From: Adiantum capillus-veneris
Taxonomy: Eukaryota; Streptophyta; Polypodiopsida; Polypodiales; Pteridaceae
Direction: 5' to 3'
DNA: 64,000 nt
Assembly: GCA_014529385.2 (NCBI GenBank)
Contig: CM043952.1
Span: 154,829,557 to 154,893,556 of the forward strand
The notes under the pieces were generated by a model. That model worked only from the letters and a program-made list of their open reading frames with translations, was not told where the DNA came from and ran no database searches. How positions within the stretch are numbered: the stretch's first letter is position 1; each line of letters starts with the position of its first letter. Shown one piece after another: positions 1 through 10,175 of the stretch. The translations under genes and the position numbers were made by a program.

Positions 1-1
1 C

Positions 2-133
2 AGGGAGAGGCTCACAATAAGAGAGATCAGCTTGGATTATGTGCCAACACAGAAAACCCTTGCAGATCTTTTCACAAAGGCATTGTCTTGTGATAAGTTC
101 AAAGCTTTGGGATTAATCCCCTTTGTGGACTAA
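2..133 (+). CDS. Copia-A RNase H, C-terminal end (partial)
   Basis: The frame is open from base 2 to a TAA at 131-133 (43 residues). It shows the usual end of a Ty1/copia RNase H: 'LDYVPTQKTLADLFTKALS', then 'KFKALGLI'. The 'ADLFTKAL' motif is the conserved C-terminal signature of copia pol. No stop or frameshift is seen in this short piece. It is followed by a polypurine tract and an LTR, as expected for the 3' end of pol. The rest of the element lies left of the window, so its integrity cannot be judged. Confidence 0.85.
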   Translation, partial: RERLTIREISLDYVPTQKTLADLFTKALSCDKFKALGLIPFVD

Positions 134-198
134 TCTTGTCCTCACGGCATGGCACATCCCTTTACTCTATGTGACAACTGTTGTTCACCGCATCACTA

Positions 199-209
199 CA
201 GGGGGGATT
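199..209 (+). other. Polypurine tract of Copia-A
   Basis: CAGGGGGGATT lies directly before the TG that opens the LTR at 210. A purine run at this place primes plus-strand DNA synthesis in LTR retrotransposons, and it sets the left LTR edge. Confidence 0.75.
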
Positions 210-587
210 TGTTACCATATACATGCGGTAGTGATGTGTTTGAACACACTTAGGACCGCCGGGGAGTTTTTCCCTCTGTAGGAGGTTTTCTTCCTTGTGC
301 ATTGTATATACACCCATCATTCTAGGGCTATCTATCTTTACATTGCACACTAAGTAACACACTCTTTTTGTCTTTAGGAAGTTTTTCTCCCCATGCATTG
401 TATATATGCCCATTATTATAGGGCTATCTATCTTTCCATTTCACACTAAGTAACACACTCTTTTGTGTGCCTTGAGCTTCCTTCATCTTCTCCAAGCTAT
501 GTGTGCTTTCCTGCAACCCTAATTCCAATATCTACCTGGGAGCTCACCGCCTAAAAAACCTCCTTGTAGAGTTTTGGAAGCTCAACA
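210..587 (+). repeat. 3' LTR of Copia-A (378 bp)
   Basis: It begins TGTTACC after the polypurine tract and ends CTCAACA, giving TG...CA ends. The sequence right after it (GAGGATATTATGAGGCAAG) is Ty3 reverse transcriptase code, so the edge at 587 is supported by the host sequence resuming. The next five bases, AGAGG, would be one copy of the target duplication; the other copy is outside the window. A block starting GCATTGTATATA is repeated at 299 and 395, a 96-bp tandem duplication inside the LTR. Confidence 0.7.
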
Positions 588-691
588 AGAGGATATTATG
601 AGGCAAGTGCATGACTGGTAGACAAATGGGTTGTGAGGCCTAGCTCCTCTCCCTTTTGTTCTCTGGTACTTTTAGTGCAAAAGAAAGGTGG
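588..691 (+). pseudogene. Ty3-B reverse transcriptase, N-terminal fragment
   Basis: Translation gives 'IMRQVHDW', a stop, 'TNGL', then after a one-base shift 'RPSSSPFCSLVLLVQKKGG'. This is the conserved RT entry of Ty3/gypsy elements (motif '.PSSSP..SPVLLV.KKDG'). The frame stops at the edge of Copia-C and resumes at 6163 with 'TYRMCMDYQALN', so Copia-C landed inside this codon run. Copia-A sits just upstream, so this Ty3 element was hit by at least two copia elements. Confidence 0.8.
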
Positions 692-883
692 TGAAGGAGT
701 ACGAGCGGAAGTGCGACGCGAGAGAGAGTGCGAGAAGAAGAGCACGACGATATGGTGAACTCGCTCTACTGTAATGTGTAGAGCATAGTGAGTTCTTATT
801 AGGTTTTTACAAAAGAATATGTGTACATACCTAGCGGCCCGCCCACTTACCTGGGCGACCACATTGGGCTTTATACCCCAACA
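692..883 (-). repeat. 3' LTR of Copia-C
   Basis: 192 bp with TG...CA ends, flanked on the outside by GGTGG. Read on the minus strand it opens TGTTGGGGTATAAAGCCC, so a TATA-like GTATAAAG lies very near the LTR start. It is unusually short for a plant copia LTR. Confidence 0.93.
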
Positions 884-894
884 ACCTCCCACTT
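884..894 (-). other. Polypurine tract of Copia-C
   Basis: Minus-strand AAGTGGGAGGT abuts the 3' LTR. This form is very common in plant copia elements. Confidence 0.85.
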
Positions 895-972
895 AATGTC
901 CAATGTGGTACTTTAAGTGTGAGAGAAGCTACTATACAAGCTAATATACAAGAGATGTAGAGAAGTGATGTG

Positions 973-2858
973 CTACCCTACACCTAACTGCTTGCGAAAA
1001 TGCCTAAAGCTCTCTGAGGGAAGTCCTTTTGTAAGTAGATCAACAGGATTTTCTGTGGTGTGAACTTTGACATGCTTTGTCTTTGAGTGATAAACTGGAT
1101 TGCGAGCCAATTGTATAGCACTCTGACTATCACAATATAACATAGGCATCTCTTCTTTGACTCCCAAATCTGTTACTAGTCGATTAAGCCAAATTGATTT
1201 TTTGCATGCCTCTGATGCTGCATGCCTCTGATGCTGCAACATATTCAGCCTCTGTAGTAGACTGAGTAACACAATCTTGTAATCTAGAACGCCATGATAC
1301 TGCTCCACCATCCAATGTAAAGACACACCCTGACGTAGACCTTTGGTTGTCTAAGTCACCTACATAATCTGAGTCTGTAAAACCCTTTACACTTAGCTCC
1401 TGACTCCCATAGCATATACGCATACTTTTTGTAGCTTTCAGGTATCTCAATATTCCTTTCACTGCCTCCCAATGTTTCTTGCCTGGGTTTGACATGTATC
1501 GACTTACTACTCCCACTGCAAATGCAATGTCTGGGCGAGTAGCAATCATTGCATACATCAAAATACCCACTGCAGACGCATATGGAATCTTATCCATTTC
1601 AGCCTGTTCTTCCTCAGACACAGGACAATCTTGTTTGCTAAGTTTCACATATGGTGGCAATGGAACACTCAATGCCTTTCCCTTCTCCATATTGAAACGT
1701 TGCAAAACCTTGTCAATATACTCTGTTTGAGATAACCAAATCAACTTCTTTGATCTGTCTCTCTCAATGTGCATACCAAGTATATGACTTGCCTCACCCA
1801 TGTCTTTCATGTCAAACGATTTTGCCATCTTTGACTTCAAAGCTGAAATTTCTTCCAAGTGCTTGCCAGCAATTAACATGTCATCCACATACAAAATAAG
1901 GATCAGCCAACTGCCATCCTTAGCCTTCTTTGTATATAGACAGTGATTGAACTCACTACGTTTGTAGCCTTGAGAAAGTATAAACTTGTGGAACTTATGG
2001 TACCATGCCCTCGGTGATTGTTTTAAGCCATAAAGACTCTTTAACAACTAGCATACCAAATCTTTCTTGCCTTTCTCAACAAACCCTTCTGGCTGCTGCA
2101 TGTAAATTTCCACATCTAAATCACCATGCAAGAATGCTGTCTTGACATCCATTTGGTGAAACACCAAATCTAATACGGCAACCAATGCAAGAAAGCATCT
2201 CAATGTAGTCATCTTGACCACCGGAGAGAAGACTTTATCAAAGTCAATGCCTTGTTCTTGCTTAAAGCCCTTGGCAACAAGCCTTGCTTTTTACTTTGGC
2301 TAACTATCATGAGCGGTGATCTTATATCTGTAAACCCATTTACAAGGTAGAGCCTTTTTGCCCAGTGGTAATTTAACTAGCTTCCATGTCTGGTTTTTAT
2401 GCAAAGATTTCATCTCTGACTGCATGGCCAATTGCCAATTCTTGGAGTCCTTCATTTGCACTCCTTCCTTGTAACATGAAGGCTCATTGCAATCAGTCAG
2501 CATGACATAGTTCATAGATGGAACAAACTGATCAGGAGGTCGCGTGATACGTCTAGATCTATGCAAAATAGGTGGCTCAGGCTCAGCCACAACCCGTGGT
2601 TCCAATATATTCTGTCCTTGATCCTCTTGAGCCCTGACATTTTGTCTTGCACGTGCAGGTCCATCTTCTTGGAAGACAACTCTTCTAATCTCCTCAACCC
2701 TCTCTGGTTTAGAATGATATTTGGATCCATTAAAGTGAACATCATTGCTGCGGATAACCTTTCTGGATTTGGGATCCCAAAGTCTGTACCCCATCTCACC
2801 AGAATTACCATAGCCTAGAAAGATGCACTTTCTACTCTTTGGCTCAAATTTGTTCGTA
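973..2858 (-). pseudogene. Copia-C linker, reverse transcriptase and RNase H
   Basis: The linker reads 'GYRLWDPKSRKVIRSNDV'. RT follows with 'LKSLYGLKQSPRAWYHKF', the catalytic 'LYVDDMLIAG' and 'TRPDIAFAVGVVSRYMSNPG'. RNase H has 'TDSDYVGDLDNQRSTSGCVF' and ends 'NPVDLLTKGLPSE'. Breaks seen: a stop after 'TAHDS' near 2300, a stop just before 'LLKSLYGL' near 2050, and a 16-bp tandem duplication at about 1206-1237 (GCATGCCTCTGATGCT twice) that shifts the frame in RNase H. About 30 residues are also missing between 'SKTKHV' and 'KVHTTENPVD'. RT and RNase H would copy the element RNA into DNA; this copy cannot make the whole protein. Confidence 0.92.
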
Positions 2859-3591
2859 AATTCCTTTGGAACGTGAGTAATGCCTCACAGCCAAAGACTG
2901 TGAGATGCTTGTATGAGGGAATTTTGCCTGACCATAGCATCTCTGGCACTGAATCCTTCTGGAAAACCTTGCTAGGAGATCTATTTATAAGATGAACAGC
3001 TATTGATACAGCTTCAGCCCAAAACCCATTTGGCAGTTGTGCATTAGACAACATACTTCTGACCTTCTCTTGTACGGTCCTATTCATCCTCTCAGCAACA
3101 CCATTTTGAGGAGGATTGTAAGGAGCAGTAAGTTCACGTTTTATACCTTTTGACTCACAAAAGTCCTGAAAGGCCTTTGAAACATACTCTCCACCATTGT
3201 CAGTGCGTAAGCATTTAAGCTTCTTGCCACTCTAATTCTCCACAAGTGTCACAAACGTTTTGAAAACAGTAAACGCTTCATCCTTGTGCTTGAGAAAGTA
3301 AACCCATACTTTCCTCGCATAATCATCTATAAATGTCATAAAGTAAGAAGCTCCCCCTAGAGATAGGTTAGGCATAGGTCCACACAAATCACTATGAACA
3401 AGTGCCAACTGTGTATCTCTTCTACTGCTTCTATGCTTATGTGGCTGCTGTGTTTGCTTACCATACAGACAATGTTCAAAGAATTCAAAATCATTAAATG
3501 AAAAGTCAGGAAAATAACCAGAACGAGAAAAGATTTCCATTCCCTTCTTGGACATATGTCCTAACCGGCTATGCCACAAACAAACGTTCGG
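2859..3591 (-). pseudogene. Copia-C integrase
   Basis: The zinc-binding start 'LWHSRLGHMSKKGM' is followed by 'EFFEHCLYGKQ'. The first Cys of the usual 'C.HC' pair is replaced by Phe. The catalytic core keeps 'HSDLCGP' (first Asp), 'RTDNGG' (second Asp) and 'NGVAERMNRT' (Glu). A stop lies at about 3233 ('LVEN*SGKK'), and a frameshift at about 2870-2885 breaks the link into 'FGCEA...'. Integrase would insert the cDNA; here the triad survives but the frame does not. Confidence 0.9.
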
Positions 3592-4149
3592 CTACTTGGT
3601 TACATTGATTACATTTTTAGAGACATTTGATACATAAATCATGTAAAGTCCTCCAGAATTTACTCCATGTGCTACTGTCATAGAACCCTTGGATATCTTC
3701 CACATGTTCTGTCCAAAAGTGGTGATGTAGCCAGCATCATCAAGTAAACATGTGTTGATCAAGCTCTTTGTAATTGCGGGAGCATGTCTCACATTCTTCA
3801 GCGTGAAAGAAGAGCCATTCTGAAACTTCAATTGAACATCTCCAACACCTAAGATCTCACATGTCTGCCCATTGCCTAGCCGAACATGATCTTTAGTGGT
3901 CACATAAGAGGTAAACCATTCCTTGTTTGGAGACACATGAAGTGATGCCCCTGAGTCTATAATCTAGTCACTGAGTGCATTTCCATTAGATGCTGTAAGA
4001 AGAGCTGAGTCCATTGTTTTCTTCAAGAAGTAGATGTCTCCTGACACTAGACTGTCATCCTCTACAACAATGTTTGTCACATTTATTTCTTGAATCTTCA
4101 CTGAGGACTTGTTCTTCTCACCATGGTCTTCAGCTTTCTCTTTGCCTTT
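3592..4149 (-). pseudogene. Copia-C protease and GAG-pre-integrase region
   Basis: Retropepsin motif 'IIDSGASLHVSPNKEWF' is present, but the Trp codon normally before it reads TAG ('SD*IIDSGAS', fitting TGG to TAG). Next come 'VRLGNGQTCEILGVGDVQL' and 'LKNVRHAPAITKSLIN', typical of copia protease and the GAG-pre-integrase domain. A second stop lies just after gag ('WKA*KGKEK'). The protease would cleave the polyprotein. Confidence 0.88.
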
Positions 4150-4909
4150 TTATGCTTTCCATTCTCTGCAGTCTTTTTTCATGTGACCCTTCTTGCCACA
4201 ATGGTAGCATTCTATGTCACTCTTGCCTTTAGCACTGCGGGACTTGCTACGAGACCGATTCCTCTTTCCACCTTTGTAATTTTCTTTGGTCCTTCCCCTG
4301 ACAACTAAGGCTGTTCCTTTGCCTTTGTCCATTGTCTTTCTGTTTGTTTCTTCAGTAAGCAGACTGCCTTCTACACTTGCTATAGTCAAACCATCTGGAG
4401 GTGCAGAATTACTGAGAGATGTGCAAAAAGTGTCCAAACTTTCCAGCAATGTAATCAACAGGAACATAGCTCTAACAGGTTCATCAAACTTGACACCTTG
4501 AGCTGACAACTGACTGTAGATGGTGTTGAATTCATTCAGATGATTGGATATAGGTGTCCCTTCTTTCATCTTCAAGTCAACAAGATTCTTAAGCCAGTAT
4601 ACCTGTGAAGCTGCACTCTGATTCTCATAAAGATCACTCAGCTTTGTCCATGCTTCATAAGCCGACATCTCGTCTGCTACATTGAAGTAAACGCTTTCTG
4701 CCAAAGTCAGCATAATGGTAGAAAGTGCCAATTCATCCATTTTGCTCCATTCATCTTCGTCCATATCTTCTGGTTTTATCCCCTTGATTTATAGGTTTTA
4801 TCTGCTTCTTTTGTACCAACACATGCCAAATCTGGTTCTTCCACAATGGGAAATTGGTTCCATCCAGCTTCTTGATATTGTAAAGAGCAGTGTCCTGTGA
4901 TCCAACCAT
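4150..4909 (-). pseudogene. Copia-C gag (nucleocapsid)
   Basis: The start is ATG at 4909: 'MVGSQDTALYNIKKLDGTNF', the usual copia gag opening, then 'W.NQIWHVLVQKKQIKPINQ'. An extra A in a run near 4776-4779 shifts the frame just before 'EDMDEDEWSKMDELALSTI'. From there the frame is open to 4150. A CCHC zinc knuckle, 'CYHCGKKGHMKKDC', sits near the C-terminus after a basic stretch. Gag would form the particle and bind RNA. Confidence 0.92.
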
Positions 4910-5956
4910 AACTACGCTTCATAGTAGTTTACTTTCCTGGGAAAAATTCGGCAGAGTTTCCCCTATAAACTAACCTCTGAACCAATATCAACCTGTCAAA
5001 TGAACCAAGAAAGCTTCAGATTCTGCAGAAATTTTGGCAGAGTCTCCTTTGTAAAATGGCTCTAGTGTACTCAAAAACAGACCAAAAACAGCTCAAAAAA
5101 CCACTGTCTCTCTAACACTGTAAGCTGTGGGTAAACTTGTCCTGCACCTGTACTATCTCTCACTGTCCTGTCTCACTGTCCTGTAAGCATAGACTGTGAC
5201 AAGGTCTCAATGGCAGTAAAGCAAAGATGCAATCCCAAGTGTCTAACTCATAGTAAATACATCCTAGCTGCCTATCTAAGGATGCTCGAGGGATCTCTCC
5301 AAGACCTATATCACTGAAAGGATCTCAACATTCGAGAATCCCCCAGCTCAATAAAACCTCACTCGACCCTCAACAAAGGCTGTAGTAAATCTGATACTAC
5401 ATAGACTTCCCACAAAGTCATACATCCACAAATTTCCCACTGTATGCTGTAACCGCTGCGGCGGTTGTTTGTTGCGTGACTCACAGCCAGCAAACCCTCA
5501 ACAAACATATATCATCTCTGACAATACATCCCATGTTGAAGTACTTGCAATGTCAGGATGAAATCTAGAATATCAAGCAGCAAACACAAGCTACCTGATG
5601 AACTAGTGGATGTCGCCTACAGTCTGTGTGTAGATGCACCCGTGTCGTATGTGACGCGCCTCCAAGAACTGTGAGCCATCCTTTGATGTGTAGACAGCCA
5701 CAAATCAACACTCTGGGAGTGCCGATATCCTCAGCACCTGCAGTCATAGGCCGAGACCCCAAATTTGCAGAGTTGGATCTGCACCCGTCGAGACCACGTA
5801 GTCGAAAATGGACTGCGCAGAGCTTTGTCAAAGCGGAACGGTGGCCGAGATGACCTCAGAATGAATCTCAGGCCATGTCTTCGCCTGTCGAATCTCACTC
5901 CAATCTGAGTAGGTGACTCTGGCTACCTGCAAATGCTGCCCCGAGCCTCGATCTGA
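4910..5956 (-). other. Untranslated leader of Copia-C
   Basis: About 1.05 kb lies between the primer-binding site and gag. I see no convincing coding signal. Open frames around 5565-5850 lack any retroelement motif. The length is generous for a copia leader. Confidence 0.6.
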
Positions 5957-5968
5957 GCTCTGATACCA
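5957..5968 (-). other. Primer-binding site of Copia-C (initiator Met tRNA)
   Basis: Minus-strand TGGTATCAGAGC starts two bases inside the 5' LTR. It is complementary to the 3' end of plant initiator methionine tRNA, the standard copia primer. Confidence 0.95.
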
Positions 5969-5970
5969 GT

Positions 5971-6162
5971 TGAAGGAGTATGAGCGGAAGTGCGACGCGA
6001 GAGAGAGTGCGAGAAGAAGAGCACGACAATATGGTGAACTCGCTCTACTGTAATGTGTAGAGCATAGTGAGTTCTTATTAGGTTTTTACAGAAGAATATG
6101 TGTACATACCTAGCGGCCCGCCCACTTACCTGGGCGACCACATTGGGCTTTATACCCCAACA
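5971..6162 (-). repeat. 5' LTR of Copia-C
   Basis: 192 bp, three substitutions from the partner LTR (C/T at LTR base 11, one G/A, one A/G). GGTGG follows at 6163-6167. The low divergence points to a fairly recent insertion. Confidence 0.95.
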
Positions 6163-6862
6163 GGTGGTACATACCGCATGTGTATGGACTATCAAGCACT
6201 AAATCATATAACTATCAAAAATAGATTTCCCGTACCGGGGGTAGAACATCTATTTGATAAGCTACAAGGTTCGACCTACTTCAATAGGATTGACCTTAAA
6301 AGTAGCTATCATCAAATAAGGATAGTGGATGAAGATATCATAAAGACCACGTTTTGTACAACGTTTGGTTTTTATGAATATATAGTCATGCCTTTTGTCT
6401 TGACTAATGCGCCGTCCACATTCAATCGTTTAATGGACAAAATTTATAGACCCCACCACAAGCTCACTGGAGTGTTCTTTAATGATATCATCATGTACTC
6501 CAAGTCCTTGGAGGCACACAAGCAACATCTCCATGTAGTTTTTCAAATTCTACATGAGCTACAAAGCTTTATTGGTATGTGTGTATACTATAGACGATTC
6601 ATAGAAAAATTCTCTCAAATGGCATGATCATTGCATGACTTAAAAAAGAAGAACGATAAGTACTCATGGGACTGCTGAAGAGAAAGATGATTTTGACTAG
6701 CTCAAAGAGAATCTTATCTCCCAACTAGTGCTTATGCTTATGGATTTCTAAAAACCATGTGAGGTCCAATGTGATGATTGTGGTGATTGTCTTGAAGCAG
6801 TTTTGCTTCAAGAAGGGCATTCCATAGCATATGAGATTCGAAGGCTCAATACGGATATTAAT
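6163..6862 (+). pseudogene. Ty3-B reverse transcriptase to RNase H fragment
   Basis: Continues from 691: 'TYRMCMDYQALNHITIKNRF', 'FDKLQGSTYFNRIDLKSSYH', then 'MPFVLTNAPSTFNRLMD'. The catalytic box reads 'VFFNDIIMYSKS', with Asn for the first Asp of the usual FxDD. About 45 residues are missing between 'FQILHELQ' and 'SFIGMCVYYRRFIEKFS'. A stop follows at 6625. The RT-RNase H connection ('KP.EVQCDD', 'AVLLQEGHSIAYE.RRLN') can still be read to about 6855. The element ends there in a head-to-head junction with Ty3-D. Confidence 0.88.
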
Positions 6863-7920
6863 TTCAAATTGAAAAAATGAACTCTTTTTAAGATTCAAGT
6901 ATAAATGGTTTTGTGAAACATGGTCAAACACACGTGTTAAATGTTCTTTATGCTCTTGTTTAGACTAACCGAACACCAAAATATCATTAAAAATACTATA
7001 ATGAAGTCTTGATAGTCAATGAAAATCATGTTCATCGTACGTTTAAAGGTGGGGCTAGTGCATTTGTCATACCAAATGGCATGACAATAAATTTATAGTG
7101 CCTCGTTTGTGTTCTGAATGTAGTTTTATAAACATATTCTTCAAATATTTTGACATGGTATTACCTCAATTTAAGATCAATTCTTTTTAAAATGTTTTCC
7201 TTTTCAGCTTGTCTAGTAGGTCATTGACTATGGGAATAGGAAACCTATTCTTAATAACAATCTTGTTTAAAGCCGTGTAATCAATACACATACAAAAGGC
7301 TCCAATTTTATTCTTAACAAAGTACTAGAGCTCTGTATGGTGAACTACTAGGTCTCATAAGCCCTTGATAAAGTAAATCTATGATTTGGTTTTGTACTAC
7401 GATGTGTGTAGTTAGGTTTACACAATAGGGAGCTTCACTACCCAAGATAATATCAATTTTATGGTCTACAAGGCATGATGGTGGAATCCTAGGAGAAAAT
7501 CATGCATGAAACAATCTTTAAATTGTGAGAGAAAATAATCGTGTGAAGAGTGATGTGGAGTTTAAGTTTTAGCACAGAGTTGGTTTACAAGCACTAATTA
7601 TGTTTTCCCTTGCTTTCTAATGGCTTATTTGGCTTAAATGTGAGAAAGTAGTGGAAATTTTTGATGTTCTAGGATTGCTTGGATAGACGAGGTTTTGTTT
7701 TCATGAGTGAGAGTCAAAGTTTGTATTTTGTAATTGATTGGTGGGTTAAATTCATGTCACAAGGCATCTCCAAAATCATATCAATACCATGCAATGGTGC
7801 AACTAAAAATGTACGTGTATATGAAAATTCACTAATGCAAACTTTGAGAGTGACTTGAGTCTTACATTTGAAAATGTTGGTTACTAAAAACCGTCTTTAC
7901 TTTGTGAGGTGAAGATATTT
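6863..7920 (-). pseudogene. Ty3-D protease and reverse transcriptase fragment
   Basis: On the minus strand the end of a retropepsin is readable ('PLHGIDMILEMP'), then RT: 'CMCIDYTALNKIVIKNRFPI', 'LLDKL', 'MPFGMTNAL', 'FFNDILVF' and 'KEHLTRVFDHVSQNHLYLNL'. Many stops and frameshifts interrupt it. It has the same strand and order as the gag piece at 12.6-13.4 kb, so both belong to one Ty3 element split by LINE-E1. It is cut at about 6862 against Ty3-B. Confidence 0.8.
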
Positions 7921-7924
<4 letters not shown>

Positions 7925-8000
<76 letters not shown>

Positions 8001-8020
8001 TAGATAGATAGATAGATATA
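7925..8020. repeat. (GA)n-(GATA)n microsatellite at the LINE-E1 3' end
   Basis: About 70 bp of GA followed by GATA units and TATA. In LINE orientation the 3' region (ending TATTATCGTCC-like) runs into TATC/CT repeats. LINE-E2 has the same arrangement. Confidence 0.95.
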
Positions 8021-8189
8021 TGAGTTTATTATTGTCCTTGGAGATCAAATATGACATATGAGACCAAAGTTACATGTGATGTAGTATGTGCATGCTGATG
8101 AGTGACTCTTGATGCTCCAAAATTGTGGTGATGAGAGTTGCAATGGGAGCCCACACTGTGGCTCGGAGAGGAAAGTGTGTAGTTCTAAG

Positions 8190-10175
8190 TTATGGCTGAA
8201 AATGTGAGAGAAGCAAGTTTAGAATATGACCAAAAGCTGAGTACTCTAGTAATGTGTGGTACTCAGGCTCTCGAATTGCATTGACCATAATGTGCACAAT
8301 CAGTTTGACTCTTTTGCATTGCCCCAATGCCCTCGCATCAAAGGAAATGGGAGCTAAGCCGGATGGCTACGATAGTACGTATCGCCGACAAGGAGATAGA
8401 TTCAAGCATGTAAGTGTGAGTATGGTTTTGTCTTTCAGTAAAGCACGTGGTTTTGTAGTTGGGAGCAGTATGGATGGTGTAATGTATGAAGCGTGACCCA
8501 TCGGATTTCTCCCAAGCCGTAATACATTGGCGTTGTGGAAAAGCTTCATTCACTTGGGAGTCAATTGAAGCATCATGTAGCAAGTGTAATGCATCCCATC
8601 TCCCAAACCAGTTCTTTATGTCTTGCATTCATCCCGTGCTGAAGATCTTGCTTTTATGTGTCTTTTGAACTTTTTTGCTTGCTTCCCATGCAATTGTAGG
8701 AAATCTATGTGAGGGGTTTTGATGCATCTTTATCATGTACTCCACAACCCTTTCCATGCCCATAACCTCAATTGGAAGAGATCCCGACTCAAGAAGTAGA
8801 AGCATATGTGGTGTTTGTGTCTTAACTTGGAGAAAGTTTGTAAGAAAACGCTTTTGGACATTCTCAAACTCTTTTTAAATAGACTTTGAGATGCTCCCAC
8901 CCCACACTTCAACTCCATAAAGAAGAACCAGTGTCACGAATGCATCAAAAAGATACTTCTTGAGAACCCAACACTTGATGTTTCCTACATTACACATGTT
9001 CTCAAATGCATAATATTCTCTCTTTCCCGCTTCCAAAGGACACATAGCACATTCATGCCACTTGTGGTTGGATGGAACCTCAAGTCCAAGGTACTTAAAG
9101 CTCTCAAGAACTTCAAGTGTCTCATTGTTGTACACAATGCAAGGCTTCTTCTTATGGTTGGTTTTCACAAGAATAACCTTTGTTTTGGATTCATTCACAA
9201 TCAGCCCAGTATGCAAGCAAATGTTCTCAAGGACGGCCATAAGATTTTTTGCATCTTCTAAAGTGTGTGCTAGAAGCACTACATCATCCGCATACAACAA
9301 AAGCATGATTACTGCATTGCAAATAGTGACCTCTTCAATGCTTTCTTCTTGCATAAAGTCAAGTACCATTTGTTCCAACTGATCGATGCATAGACCAAAG
9401 AGAGTTGGTGACAATGTAAATTCTTGTTTAAACCCAATAGTGCTTACAATGTTTTTTGAAATTTCTCTTCCCATGCGCAATTGACAAATCACCTTCTTAT
9501 AGATTCGAGAAACTGCAAGCATAAACTCACTTGGCACTTGGAGTTCTTCCATCCTTCTCCAAAAATTGTTATGTGAAATCATATCAAAGGCTTTCTTAAA
9601 GTCCACAAAACAACAATACAATCGCTTGCCTTTCAATTGAGTTTCCTCTATGAGAACACGGAGAGTGACAAGATGATCAATGGTGCTATGGCATCAACAA
9701 CAACCTGCTTGTCCCTTTGCACGCTTGTCATTCTCTTCAGTCCAATCACTCAATTTCATCTCCATTATGCATCCAAATAACTTTTCCATAAGAGACCCAA
9801 TCATTATAGTCTGGTAGTTGTTTACATTCTTTACATCCCCTCCTTCATGCAAAGGATTAACCCAATTAATAATCCAATCATAAGGCATACCATGTTGAAG
9901 TGCAAGGTTGAACATATCACACATCCACTCATGGGTAAAATCTCTCGTCCATTTGATCATCTCCGGCTTGATACCTTGAAGATCTCCCGCTTTGCGAGTG
10001 GCCAACTTTTGAAGCCCACCGCATACATCCTCAATAGTAAAAAAAGAGGGCATACATGAGAGTGAACCATAAAATGGCATGTTTTAGCATTTGCTTGCTC
10101 ATATAATTGCCTACAATGTGTGTACATATCCACGAGACTCAAGATACCAAAATTCTCAACCCGCTTGCTCTTCAA
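8190..10175 (-). pseudogene. LINE-E1 ORF2, reverse transcriptase and C-terminal part
   Basis: RT blocks in order: 'DLQGIKPEMIKWT', 'WVNPLHEGGDVKNVNNYQTI' (usually 'NYR.I'), 'YCCFVDFKKAFDMI', 'FTLSPTLFGLCIDQLEQMV' and the catalytic 'LLLYADDVVLLAHTLED'. Then come 'FKYLGLEVPSNHKWHECAM' and 'VLLYGVEVWGGSISKS'. The rest ('WFGRWDALHLLHDASID') is readable to about 8340. Breaks include a stop after 'KGQAGCC' near 9694 and stops at about 8878 and 8630. RT primes on nicked target DNA and copies the LINE RNA. The first position of the usual 'QGCPLSP' box reads 'QEFTLSP'. Confidence 0.9.

Larger units (their letters stand above)
692..6162 (-). mobile_element. Copia-C, structurally complete Ty1/copia element (5.47 kb)
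   Basis: Two 192-bp LTRs (692-883 and 5971-6162) differ at 3 positions by eye. Both run TGAAGGAGTA...CCCCAACA. GGTGG is present on both sides (687-691 and 6163-6167), the 5-bp target duplication. A primer-binding site matching initiator-Met tRNA (5957-5968) and a polypurine tract (884-894) are in place. Gag, protease, integrase, RT and RNase H follow in copia order on the minus strand. Every coding part is interrupted by stops, frameshifts or a deletion, although the LTRs are nearly identical. Confidence 0.95.

Noticed and set aside
5565-5853. Overlapping open frames in the Copia-C leader
   Set aside because: No domain, no homology that I can see, and both strands are open at once, which suggests chance.
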